Shown: positions 43,375 through 52,157 of the stretch, in pieces
Layout: every line of letters begins with the position of its first letter
Position numbering within the stretch: the first letter of the stretch is position 1
NCBI RefSeq assembly: GCF_034424625.1
Contig: NZ_CP139977.1
Span: 372,001-436,000, forward strand
DNA from: Janthinobacterium lividum
GTDB lineage: Bacteria; Pseudomonadota; Gammaproteobacteria; Burkholderiales; Burkholderiaceae_D
Length of the DNA stretch: 64,000 bases
Direction of reading: 5' to 3'
Program-made: the position numbers and the translations under genes
Notes under the pieces: generated by a model
What the model was told of the DNA's origin: nothing
The model's input: the letters and a program-made list of their open reading frames with translations, nothing else
Databases searched by the model: none

Positions 43375-45189
43375 CTAGTCAAGCAAATCACCCGAAGAGA
43401 ATTGACCATTCTCGACACGGAGCAGCACACGCTGATCCTCGGAAAGCAACTTATGCAATTTCTTGGCGTGCGTCGGAGCGCTTCGCATAACGTCATCCAG
43501 TGCCGCCAACTGTGCGGCGAACCCATTCATCTGATCAGCGCTTGTCGAAAACAGCCGCGAGTTAGTCAACTCCAACTGAGCACTATATATTTGCCGGAAT
43601 TTTTCTGCATCGACAGATAGTGGTTCCAGACTGTCCAAAACCTTCATTGCCTCGGCACGGTATCGCGTCGATGGTGCGCCCATATGGAGTAACGCATAAC
43701 TGACAATACGTAACTGGGCCACCTGCACTAAGCTTTGTGTCCAAACCTCCATCTTGGCAAGGCTTTCCAATAACGCCGTTCTGGACGCGCCTGGGTTAAA
43801 CAGGTTTCCCGCTTCCACCTGATTGGCTTTGATCGCCTCATCCTTCATCTTGTCCTGAAAATATTGCTCTAACTCGACCATATCAACTTGCCGGTCTTCC
43901 AAATGAGCAAGTGCATTCGCACTAATTCCCTCCTGGGGATAATGATCCAACAGACTCTGCACATACTTCACTAAGGCGGTAAGCTTGTGCCGTTTCGAGT
44001 TTTCCATGTCAGCTTGGATATCATCCAATTGTCGTTTGATGGCTGTCAGCTTCTCACTGATATCGTGCAGGTGTTTCTGTCCCACGGCGGAAGATACAAT
44101 ATTCCACACCGCACCACTGACCATGACGTTCTGCAGTTTCTCAGGCTCTGACAAAAAAGCGTGTTCTTTTATGCGCCCCGCCTCAGTAACCCAAGCCCGC
44201 GCAGTGCCTTCGTTCTTGCCCGCCGTCAGCGCCTCAAAGGGTATGCTGCAAAGCACGTAGGTGCCATTTTGCTGCTCAGCCAAAGCTGCGAGGCCAGGAA
44301 TATTCGCAAGCAATGGATTGAGTTTGCTTACCTGCTCTGAGGGCATTGCCCTTCCCGCCAACATCGGTGCGCCTTCGAACACGCTAATTTTCATTAGGCT
44401 GCGGCCGTTTTCGTCGGTCATTACCAGATCCCGCAAAGCGGCAGCTTGGTAGGCTGGCGTGTCTTGCTGGGAAGTCACCTCGGACGGCGTAAGCAAGTCC
44501 GCCTCCTGACGTAACCTTATCCACCCAATTTGTGCGATGAAAGGTACCGTGACGCGGTATGCCTCCGAAACGGCGCTATGAATTCCGAGGCCCGCCGTCG
44601 CGAGTATCCCAACCGGATTCAATCGCAAGCCGATGCTCAACGCGGAAAATATAGCGGCACTATTTACTGCCGACAATCCTACAGATGCACCTTTAGCATC
44701 TGTCCCTAGTGCGTTACTTATCGAGAACGCACCAGCCAATACAGTCACGCTGGTACTTCTTTCGTAGCGTTCTTTTGCAGGCAGATCACGCCAGTTGGCA
44801 CCGAACAAAGCCAAGGCTAGCTCGCGCTCCTTTTGCTCCACTGACTTCGTTGCCGGAGACTTGCCGTTGAGCTTTTTGTATACATCATCCACCACTTCAC
44901 TGTAAGGGACCGCAGCTTTTCCACGGTAACGCCGCATCAGATTCATCGCAGAGTTTCCCCCAAATTGCTGTAATTCCGCACCCAGCAATTTAAGTAGCTT
45001 CGAATGATATCGATCAGTCAAAGGAGAGTGCTTGGCAAAAACCAGCTCTTTTTTTAGTTCTGTATCGAGACCGGCTCGCCCCCTTCCGAAGTCCGTCACC
45101 ACATCTACAAGTAGATCTACTTCCTCGGCTTTCGCATTTCGCAAAGTGGCCATCAACGTTTCATCGAATACTAATTTATCTTCTGACAT
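43375..45189 (-). CDS. YaaW/UPF0174-like domain fused to a long helical C-terminal region
   Basis: A 604-aa protein. The first ~235 residues resemble YaaW/UPF0174 (DUF3944-associated) proteins: ELKKELVFAKHSP, LGAELQQFGGNSAMNLMR, a hydrophobic segment around 165-215 and EAYRVTVPFIAQIGWIRLR. Residues ~240-370 contain a beta-rich part (GTYVLCSIPFEALTAG) and ~380-604 are strongly helical with likely coiled coils. YaaW itself is ~237 aa, so this is a fusion. Its function is unknown; the family has been linked to conflict systems. A hydrophobic hairpin may anchor it to a membrane. Confidence 0.65.
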   Translation of the reverse strand: MSEDKLVFDETLMATLRNAKAEEVDLLVDVVTDFGRGRAGLDTELKKELVFAKHSPLTDRYHSKLLKLLGAELQQFGGNSAMNLMRRYRGKAAVPYSEVVDDVYKKLNGKSPATKSVEQKERELALALFGANWRDLPAKERYERSTSVTVLAGAFSISNALGTDAKGASVGLSAVNSAAIFSALSIGLRLNPVGILATAGLGIHSAVSEAYRVTVPFIAQIGWIRLRQEADLLTPSEVTSQQDTPAYQAAALRDLVMTDENGRSLMKISVFEGAPMLAGRAMPSEQVSKLNPLLANIPGLAALAEQQNGTYVLCSIPFEALTAGKNEGTARAWVTEAGRIKEHAFLSEPEKLQNVMVSGAVWNIVSSAVGQKHLHDISEKLTAIKRQLDDIQADMENSKRHKLTALVKYVQSLLDHYPQEGISANALAHLEDRQVDMVELEQYFQDKMKDEAIKANQVEAGNLFNPGASRTALLESLAKMEVWTQSLVQVAQLRIVSYALLHMGAPSTRYRAEAMKVLDSLEPLSVDAEKFRQIYSAQLELTNSRLFSTSADQMNGFAAQLAALDDVMRSAPTHAKKLHKLLSEDQRVLLRVENGQFSSGDLLD

Positions 45190-45545
45190 TATTTTCCTCT
45201 AATTTGGTGAGGTACAGCCGCTTCTGGAATCGACCGTATGACTAGCCCCGTTTCGACCAACATGGGCAGATGCCCTGTCTCATTGTTTCGCATGAAGGTT
45301 GCAAGCGCCGGATCGCAGGCAGGCCGGGTAACAGGGCCTCAAGCAGCGCGCCAAAAGGCTAGCTCATAGCCATTGAAGAACGCATAGAGCGTGGCAATTT
45401 GCATCCGGCCTGTAAAGTTGTGTGCGCTGCCGAATCCCTCTGTGTTGACGCGAACCAGGTACGTGCGGCAGATCTCAGTGCTCATCTCAGCGCAAATCGG
45501 ATTTGTTCCTTCTTTGGCGCGGATTTTAGTCCGCACGGATTTCCG
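45190..45545. other. Gene-poor stretch
   Basis: A 65-codon minus-strand frame (45339-45536) is present but unsupported. No repeat or promoter stands out. Confidence 0.4.
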
Positions 45546-45788
45546 CTAATAAGATCGTTGTGCACTCGGCTCAAATTTTTGCCATGGGGCGCGTGCGCAG
45601 ATACTACCGGCTTGTTGACGTTTGCCCTCGTCACCGATAGCCTTGATACGTGTCACGCTGTCTGGCGCTTCGCAGAACACCCGCCACTCATCGTCAGTTG
45701 CTGGCTCTTTATAGGAATTGCACGCGGCTAAGCAGGTGAGCATAACTACGGCTGTAACCTTCCATTCCATTTTTTTCATCACTATCAT
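45546..45788 (-). CDS. Small lipoprotein
   Basis: An ~80-aa protein with a lipoprotein signal: a short basic N terminus, hydrophobic stretch and lipobox LAAC (VVMLTCLAAC). The ~57-residue mature part is polar (DDEWRVFCEAPDSVTRIKAI). AAAGGA lies 6 bases before ATG 45788, so the longer frame to 45938 is rejected. It would be anchored in the periplasm; no known family. Confidence 0.65.
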   Translation of the reverse strand: MIVMKKMEWKVTAVVMLTCLAACNSYKEPATDDEWRVFCEAPDSVTRIKAIGDEGKRQQAGSICARAPWQKFEPSAQRSY

Positions 45789-46174
45789 TGTTTTCCTTTC
45801 TCTAAACCATGCGCAGGTAAAGCGAAACCGGTCGATTTGTCGGCTTTTCCGACAACGCGGTCTGTTGGTAAATGCCACGAAAAGTAAATTCCGCTTATTT
45901 CCCCGTTCATGAGCGCAGCTTTTGGGCTTCCGCTTCACATTTCCACTTTAACTTTACTCCCGACAACCATTGCACGCATTATCTCAGTGGAAGGAACTCC
46001 TTGTGGTCAACACGGTGTCGTCTTCTGACGGCGCCGGAGCCGTCATGCGGTGCCGTCGATTCAGCTGTGGGTGATACTTCTGATCTCGCGCGGTACGCAG
46101 TTATGCACGAATGACGTCAGCTAGAAGCTCCCGCGCTACCTCTTTTTGCCAAGGTCAAGATAGTATTCGGCTCC

Positions 46175-46792
46175 TCAATGCGTGCGAAAAGTATTCCACT
46201 CATGCGTAGCGAGTTCCATGGCCGCATATGCCTCAAAGACATACAGCTCAAGGGGATTCTCAATCTGAACAAAAGCTACATGAAGTGAGCATAGATGCGT
46301 CTTCACATCGGCAAAAGCTTGTTGAAACGATGTTTGGGTCATGGCGTCCCCTCTTTTGCCCGGCGTTGGACATTTACGTTGTGCCATGGCGTACGCCAAA
46401 CTTGCGTCAAAATGGGTTTTGCCTGTGAGGTGTTGACGTAAACGGGCGAGAACTTGACGTGAGATGCCAACATAAATAGGTGTGCCATTGTCCATCAGTA
46501 CGTAGCATCCCGAGAAATCAGAGTCGATTCCGAGCGCGCGGGCTATGGATACTGGGCCCTCTCGCGCCTTGTTGAAACGAGACGCAGGATGTGGCTTTGC
46601 CAATGCTGTGCGGAGAGTGATGAGGTGCTTCGGAAGTACCGTTGACGTGAGATCTGCGAAACTGTGTGGGCAGCCATCGATGAGCATAGAATTTATTAAT
46701 TTATCTGAAAGGTATGTCTGGATAGCTTGTGGGTGCAACAAGTTATCCGTAATTAAAGACGAAAAGTCATATTTTGAGCGAATCGCAGGCAA
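46175..46792 (-). CDS. GIY-YIG nuclease-domain protein
   Basis: A 205-aa protein with a GIY-YIG fold at about 94-200: the two strands GCYVLM and PIYVGIS, the following LARLRQHL helix, Glu in YVFEAYAA and Asn in EWNTFRTH. The first Gly-Ile-Tyr is changed to Gly-Cys-Tyr. Such domains nick or cut DNA. It lies 24 bases downstream of an SRA-HNH nuclease on the same strand, suggesting a two-nuclease restriction module. The N-terminal ~90 residues are unrecognised. Confidence 0.78.
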   Translation of the reverse strand: MPAIRSKYDFSSLITDNLLHPQAIQTYLSDKLINSMLIDGCPHSFADLTSTVLPKHLITLRTALAKPHPASRFNKAREGPVSIARALGIDSDFSGCYVLMDNGTPIYVGISRQVLARLRQHLTGKTHFDASLAYAMAQRKCPTPGKRGDAMTQTSFQQAFADVKTHLCSLHVAFVQIENPLELYVFEAYAAMELATHEWNTFRTH

Positions 46793-46816
46793 CTAGTGAA
46801 AACCCTGCGCATAACT

Positions 46817-48070
46817 TCACTTTGCCCGGTTGGAGTATTTTTCGCGATGAAATGCCAGATGCTTGATGTCGATACGATGGCCGGGCCGGATCGAAAGACT
46901 GCCCTCAATGCCAATAAGTGAGCGGTCGTCTTCGATTGAAAAAGCGCCAAAGTCAAACATGACATGATGGTTTGGGCATAAGCAAAGAATGTTATCCGAA
47001 GTGTCAGGCCCATTGTGCGGTGCTCCTAGCGGACGAATGTGTGCTGCTTCGGCGTAAGGTCCTGTGGCGGTCATTATTCGTGTGCCGCACACCTGACAAG
47101 CATGCCCGTAATGCATTTTTACATTTTTTGCTTGTTTGGTATCTCTCACAATACGCTGCACGGTGTGAGATTTACGAACAGGATTCGAATTCTCGCCAGT
47201 CGGCAACCCTTCGGTGCCAACACCTGAGATTTCTGACGGTACAGCTTCAGCCTGCAATTTCACTAGCCGATATCGCCAAATTTTAAACCCTGCTTTGCCA
47301 ATTTCATGCCAATGACTATCGACACGAAACAACCCATCATAGCGATACCCACTGGGCGGAGAAAAAGAATTATTCTTATCTGGTCCTCGAACGACGCGTA
47401 CTGGAAATCCCTCCATCTCACTGACGACGAGGGCAAGGTTCCCGACCAGCATTTCCTGATCCTTGACCTGTTTCCCATTCAGCTGCCCTCCATGGCCGGT
47501 ATACACGATTTCGTCGCCGAGGTCCTGATCATCTTCATAGCCGCCGGAGATAACGATGGAGTCAGCGCCCTCCTTGGCTGCACCGGAGATCCCAGCCTGA
47601 GTCGGTCGATGCACCTTTGCGGAACTGAGTGCGATTCGACTGTCAAAGGTTGAGCCAACTGGCCTCCCTGGAATCTCTCCAAAAAAACGCTCGCCAATCA
47701 TATTGGATCGGGCAGGATCAACATGTACTGAGGCGCGCTTAAAATTTCCCTTCTTGTCAAAAAGAACACCGTAATCTATATCGATCGCAGCTTCAGCTTT
47801 AGAAAGTAGGTGCGAATCTAACAGGTCACCGAAAAGAACCTGCACTTGCTTGTCAGCTCCATCCTTCTGAAGGCCAAAGCGTCGAAATATATAACGAGAG
47901 AAACGAACCAGTTTGTCTTGGGGAGTGGCAACCACACAAATATCACCCGCAACTATTTTTGTTAACGCTTTGGCTTGGTTTCCCGTGGTGTCGAGGTCAT
48001 AGAATGCCTCAGCCCCGAAAAGCTCGTTGTGCAGCCGGTTTTCAGAATTGTTGAAGTAGTGGGTGGTCAT
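46817..48070 (-). CDS. SRA(YDG)-HNH modification-dependent endonuclease
   Basis: A 417-aa protein. An N-terminal region of ~110 residues is followed by an SRA/YDG domain (~127-272: GERFFGEIPGRPVGSTF, DSIVISGGYEDD, VRVVRGP, YRYDGLFRV) and an HNH nuclease (~320-385: CQVCG, EAAHIRPLG, DNILCLCPNHH). The SRA domain reads 5-methyl- or hydroxymethylcytosine and the HNH domain cuts nearby, as in type IV McrA-like enzymes. It would restrict phages with modified DNA. The GIY-YIG gene follows directly. Confidence 0.88.
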   Translation of the reverse strand: MTTHYFNNSENRLHNELFGAEAFYDLDTTGNQAKALTKIVAGDICVVATPQDKLVRFSRYIFRRFGLQKDGADKQVQVLFGDLLDSHLLSKAEAAIDIDYGVLFDKKGNFKRASVHVDPARSNMIGERFFGEIPGRPVGSTFDSRIALSSAKVHRPTQAGISGAAKEGADSIVISGGYEDDQDLGDEIVYTGHGGQLNGKQVKDQEMLVGNLALVVSEMEGFPVRVVRGPDKNNSFSPPSGYRYDGLFRVDSHWHEIGKAGFKIWRYRLVKLQAEAVPSEISGVGTEGLPTGENSNPVRKSHTVQRIVRDTKQAKNVKMHYGHACQVCGTRIMTATGPYAEAAHIRPLGAPHNGPDTSDNILCLCPNHHVMFDFGAFSIEDDRSLIGIEGSLSIRPGHRIDIKHLAFHREKYSNRAK

Positions 48071-48474
48071 GCTCTTCCGATTAGTTTGAAAATTTGAACA
48101 CTATTTCATTGCACAATATCAGAAAAGTCGGATCTTATTATCGGATTTTTGTTCCTGGTATTAGCGGCAATAGGATAGTGAGCACATTACGGTTTCCGTC
48201 CGTCGCCTCAGTTTCATCGCACTAATCACCCTCGAGTCAGCATCTTTTGGGTAATGATGCCGAAAACTAGAGCAATCGACATGAGGCGCGAGATTCCCAG
48301 CGAACGTTGCGGTGATCTGTAGCCACCGGTACGCAGCCTATGAGCTAAGCTACCGTCGGTCTTGGGGATCCACGAGTAGATGCTCCTTGATAGTGTCAAT
48401 GCTCATGTGCTGACGCAAAGCCAACGGTCATGTCACGGATTAGGATGGGAGTGATCAGGTACCGAAAGTGAAAA
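48071..48474. other. Gene-free stretch
   Basis: Divergent upstream regions of the SRA-HNH gene and a small lipoprotein gene. No clear promoter boxes or repeats identified. Confidence 0.4.
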
Positions 48475-48762
48475 ATGAGGCCCCTATGCTCGCTAGCATT
48501 TGTCATCATTAGTTCAGGATGCGAGGTCAGCGAAGGTTGGGTACGGGATAATCTGATCGGACAACATAGTTTCGCCGTCGCCGCCCGCTACGGCACCCCC
48601 GTCAGCTATCGACATGAAGATGACCTTCTGCAGCTCAACTATGGGAGCGAAACGTCCGACTGCAAGATCATTATGCTGGTGGATGAGGCGCAGCGTGTCG
48701 TGGGCTGGGTCAGTACTGGCGCTAGATGCGCTGAGCTATCGGGAAAATCGGTAGTTCGGTGA
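48475..48762 (+). CDS. Small lipoprotein, SmpA-like pattern
   Basis: A 95-aa protein with a lipobox (FVIISSGC) after a short signal. The mature part has a beta-alpha pattern (FAVAARYGTPVSYRHEDDLLQLNYG, KIIMLVDEAQRVVGWVSTG) that resembles small BamE/SmpA-type lipoproteins. AAAAATG context with GTGAAAA upstream is a weak ribosome site. Role unknown; it ends 53 bases before repeat copy 9. Confidence 0.6.
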   Translation: MRPLCSLAFVIISSGCEVSEGWVRDNLIGQHSFAVAARYGTPVSYRHEDDLLQLNYGSETSDCKIIMLVDEAQRVVGWVSTGARCAELSGKSVVR

Positions 48763-48814
48763 CTCTTCATGCTCCAGAGGCGCTCTACCTGTGGCTGGAG
48801 CAGCGGGGATTACT

Positions 48815-49182
48815 GAATCGCCACCAGTAGCTTAGACTTTCCTGATACATGGTTCTCGGACGATGAGAATCATGGATCGTGTCCGGGGCTTGGGTTTCGT
48901 GCCAGGCTCCTGGTACGCGATCTCGTAGCTGCCTGATCCAACGACGAGATCGGGACTGGCCTGTCTATCTCCTGCCCTGCAGAGACTCATGCCGCGCACC
49001 AGCAAGAGCTGCTTGAGCTTTGGTGGATTCCACCATGAACTCTTCCGTGGCTAAACCTCTTGCAACGTTAATCCTGGGTTTCGCGGTGCGCGGAGCAGTC
49101 GATTCGATCTATCTCTCGCATAATTTCCGCTCTGCAACGATGCATTTAAGTTAAAGTGTTGCGTTGATCGATTGAATCCGCA
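48815..49182 (+). repeat. Dispersed repeat, copy 9 (full length, type I tail)
   Basis: A complete copy. The first ~100 bases resemble copy 1 (GGTTCTCGGACGATGA), while from hairpin 2 to the IS30-like end it is almost identical to copy 3. This mixed ancestry points to recombination between copies. Confidence 0.88.
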
Positions 49183-49524
49183 GGCGTAACCTGCCAACGA
49201 CGGCAGCCGGCCAGTAGCAGTCAATTATTAATCTTCATCTGCTGACATTCAGGTGGCAACTCAACTCAAAAAGCCGCCGTAGTACGAATTCGTGCTCGTC
49301 GGCCTTTGCAGTCGGTCGCACATCGTAAAAATCAGGTCGCTACCAATTCTTAAGTGAGCATTTTCAGATCATCCGATAGCATCTCGGTCGTAAAAGCACA
49401 AGCCGTGAGCGCAGCCACCTGGCGTCTCGTCTCTATGTAACAAGTCGAAGCCCTGAAGTCGCCCAGACTGTATGCACCGGCTATACACTAAAATGCCGAT
49501 TGCAAATAAACCGGGGCGAAACAA

Positions 49525-52038
49525 GTGAGAAGCAGAATGCGAAAGGATGACACGGCGGCGCATATAGAACGGCGCCTTGGGGAACTTCATAAAGAGCGTT
49601 TGGCCTTCGGTGAGATACACCTTCACCAGAACTGCCTCGGAGGAACATTTCGCATGAAAGACCGGCTGCCGTTCTTCTGCTCCGCTTGCGGAGCAGGTCG
49701 AGATGGCGAATGGCTCATGCAGCCTCATAACGTTTTTTTGAGTATCGGCTGTCCCTGCTGCCAAAGCATTGAGGGGGTCAGGGCGAAATTCAATGCGGCT
49801 CCGCACCTTGGAGGCTATCAACTCCTGGCCTTGAGTTCTTATAGCAAAGCCGACGTAAATAGTGTTCGCTACACGGTCACCAGCCCCGACGGCTTCAGCT
49901 CAAATCCTCTAACGAAGAGTGCGGTAGCCGTTGCGATTCGACAAGGCCGCATTCCTGGTGCCACCGAAATCACGTCCCAGCGGGAAGTGAAAGAGATTGT
50001 GGAGAAATTTGAGGCGGTCTTTGATATGGGCGGCAAGATTAATTTTGTGGCCTGGAACATGGATCACACGACGACGCCTGGCCCATTTTTCCGCGTATGT
50101 ACCGGTGTTCGTATCATGCGTGAGCCTCTAACCGATCCTGCGATGCCCATGCGTGGCGTGAGAGGGCTTATCGAGAAAGAGACGAAGGATAAACAAAACG
50201 ATGAAGATTGGTCCAAGGAGGCGAGGGACCATAGGGCCACCATCATCAGCTACATCCACACGCTGGGCGACCACGTCAAGATCAAGTATCAATCGCGTAC
50301 CGGATTCGAGAAGGAGCATACGCTCATTCGAGCTCGTGAAACAAACTGGGGGCAATCCGGGTATAAGAAAGGCGAAAAACTTTGCCAAGCTGTTCTACTT
50401 GAACTTTTCCCTGACAAGGACTGGATGTGGAACAAGCGTTACGAGTTTCTACGATACGAATCCAGCCTGCTTGAACTGGACGGATACAGTGAAAGGTTTA
50501 ATCTCGCTTTTGAGCATCAGGGTGTCCAGCACTACAAACCGAACAACGTCTTCGACGACACACCCGAAGAATTTGAGGAACGAATCAAACGCGACAAATT
50601 TAAAGTTGACCAGTGCAAGCACGAAGGGATCAAATTACTAATAGTCCCACCATTGCCGCTTGATCCAGCATCCTATCTAAAGTTCATCAAAGGCGAACTC
50701 GCGGCACTAGGCGTTGCATTCCCCGGTAAAGTGACAGCAGAGCAGATTTCAAAGCGTTGGCTAAAAATCTGCCGGAATCCGCTGCAACAACTGCAAGCGT
50801 CAGTAATTCACGGCCTGGGCGCTCATATGCTCGTTTCCCCCGAACTAGAACTCGTTAAAGTCACCACAATTATCACGTATCGTTGCGGAGTGTGCGGGAC
50901 AAAAAACAAGGCCGAGGCCAAGGGATTCTCCTCTGGAAAACCGCGGCGATACTGCCCGAATTGCAAAGGCAAAGAAGCCGGATTGGTGCGCCGGAATGAG
51001 TCCTTGGCACGTTGGAAATTAGATCTGTCGGAGGCTATTTTCTCGCGCTTAGTTACAAGACCCGGAGAACGGATCGTCTTGGTGTGTGAGAAAGGGCATG
51101 AGGAACCCGTGTCCTCCGTCACCGGCGCGAAGGCCTGGTACGACGGCGACACATACCGTTGTCCACATTGCAAAACACTTGAATTGGGCTACGAAGAGAG
51201 CGACCGTGCGAGCCGACTCAGTGCCGCTGCCCTGGAACAGCGCAAACCAGAATTCGAGGCGAAGATTCGAGAGGCTGGCCTAGCTCTCACTAGCGAGGTT
51301 TTCATACGCAGAGACGGCGAACTCGGAGAAATTTGCGCCCCGGTGAGCTGTCCCGAAGGGCACCAGTTTGAGATCGGTCTGACCGAACTTTCCAGGCTTT
51401 TTTCTAACAAGTATCTTTCCAACCGCTCAGTGGTTCCGCACCTTTGCGAGGCATGTTGCTACCCTGACTCCACGCCCGACTCACGGAAAAGCACAGTTTT
51501 TCATCGCTTGGTTTTCCTAAAAAAGTACCACCCCCGCGTCGAATATGTTGGCGGTTTCGATTTTACCGGGAAAGCGATGGAAGAGTATCGTTGCGGGGAG
51601 AGACATAAGATCACCGGCAGGCCACATCCGAGCTTTCTTATTCGCTATGACACGATTCGGGCAACGGACAAAGCGGAGAGGTTCCAGACCCCGTGCTATG
51701 TATGCGCGGTAGAGAAAGGAAAGGGGTTGCCCTCTTCGTCAAAGACCCTCGAAATGATTACGGGCCGAATGCTGTTAATAAGTGAGGCCCTGGCTAATCG
51801 CACTGGCGGGCCGCTTTACATTCCTATGGTTACTCTTGCCTCGGGGGAGCAACTCATTGAAGGAAAGTACATTAGCACCTCGAAGACAAAACTATCGTTT
51901 TCTTGTGGCGCAGCGGGCCACGCTCCGGCAGCGAAGACCGCCGACAACTACTTCAACACTCATAAGCGCGGCTACTGCAAAGCCTGCTTGCGCATGGCGG
52001 GTGTGGAAGATGTGGTCGAGCTGCTGAATTCGGAATAG
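49525..52038 (+). CDS. Large multi-zinc-ribbon protein with Vsr-like nuclease core
   Basis: An 837-aa protein I do not recognise as a named system. An N-terminal Cys cluster (C52, C55, C76, C78, C79) is followed after a ~200-residue region by a PD-(D/E)xK/Vsr-like core (~285-375): LLELDGYSERFNLAFEHQGV with D319, E330 and Q332, then H336 and RDKFKVDQCKHEGIKLLIVP. Five more zinc ribbons follow (C454/C457/C477/C480; C521/H525/C546/C549; C609/H613/C641/C644; C690/H694/C724/C727; C794/H799/C818/C821), similar to DUF4379-type ribbons. The start may be GTG 49525 or ATG 49537. A DNA-reading nuclease for phage defence is the best guess. Confidence 0.72.
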   Translation: MRSRMRKDDTAAHIERRLGELHKERLAFGEIHLHQNCLGGTFRMKDRLPFFCSACGAGRDGEWLMQPHNVFLSIGCPCCQSIEGVRAKFNAAPHLGGYQLLALSSYSKADVNSVRYTVTSPDGFSSNPLTKSAVAVAIRQGRIPGATEITSQREVKEIVEKFEAVFDMGGKINFVAWNMDHTTTPGPFFRVCTGVRIMREPLTDPAMPMRGVRGLIEKETKDKQNDEDWSKEARDHRATIISYIHTLGDHVKIKYQSRTGFEKEHTLIRARETNWGQSGYKKGEKLCQAVLLELFPDKDWMWNKRYEFLRYESSLLELDGYSERFNLAFEHQGVQHYKPNNVFDDTPEEFEERIKRDKFKVDQCKHEGIKLLIVPPLPLDPASYLKFIKGELAALGVAFPGKVTAEQISKRWLKICRNPLQQLQASVIHGLGAHMLVSPELELVKVTTIITYRCGVCGTKNKAEAKGFSSGKPRRYCPNCKGKEAGLVRRNESLARWKLDLSEAIFSRLVTRPGERIVLVCEKGHEEPVSSVTGAKAWYDGDTYRCPHCKTLELGYEESDRASRLSAAALEQRKPEFEAKIREAGLALTSEVFIRRDGELGEICAPVSCPEGHQFEIGLTELSRLFSNKYLSNRSVVPHLCEACCYPDSTPDSRKSTVFHRLVFLKKYHPRVEYVGGFDFTGKAMEEYRCGERHKITGRPHPSFLIRYDTIRATDKAERFQTPCYVCAVEKGKGLPSSSKTLEMITGRMLLISEALANRTGGPLYIPMVTLASGEQLIEGKYISTSKTKLSFSCGAAGHAPAAKTADNYFNTHKRGYCKACLRMAGVEDVVELLNSE

Positions 52039-52157
52039 TTGTTCATCTGAGACAACGGCACGGGGAGGCTGATCTCGAACTCGAAGCTGACGCTGATTAT
52101 CAGGTGTAATAGCTCAGACTTGACCGGACAGCAAGCATCCGGTGAACGACAGCTTCC

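Noticed and set aside
45339..45536. 65-codon minus-strand frame (contains ATLYAFFNGYELAFW)
   Set aside because: No ribosome site and no recognised family; could be debris of a longer gene but cannot be supported.
15541..49182. Class 1-type integron with attC sites
   Set aside because: The repeats delimit modules, but no integrase gene and no typical attC core (GTTRRRY/RYYYAAC pairs) could be identified, and modules contain several genes in both orientations.
22873..49182. CRISPR array
   Set aside because: Repeats are 150-380 bp and kilobases apart; there are no short regularly spaced repeats and no cas genes.
49369..49821. 150-codon minus-strand frame over the start of the zinc-ribbon gene
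   Set aside because: It overlaps the Cys-rich N terminus of a well-supported gene and shows no motif itself.
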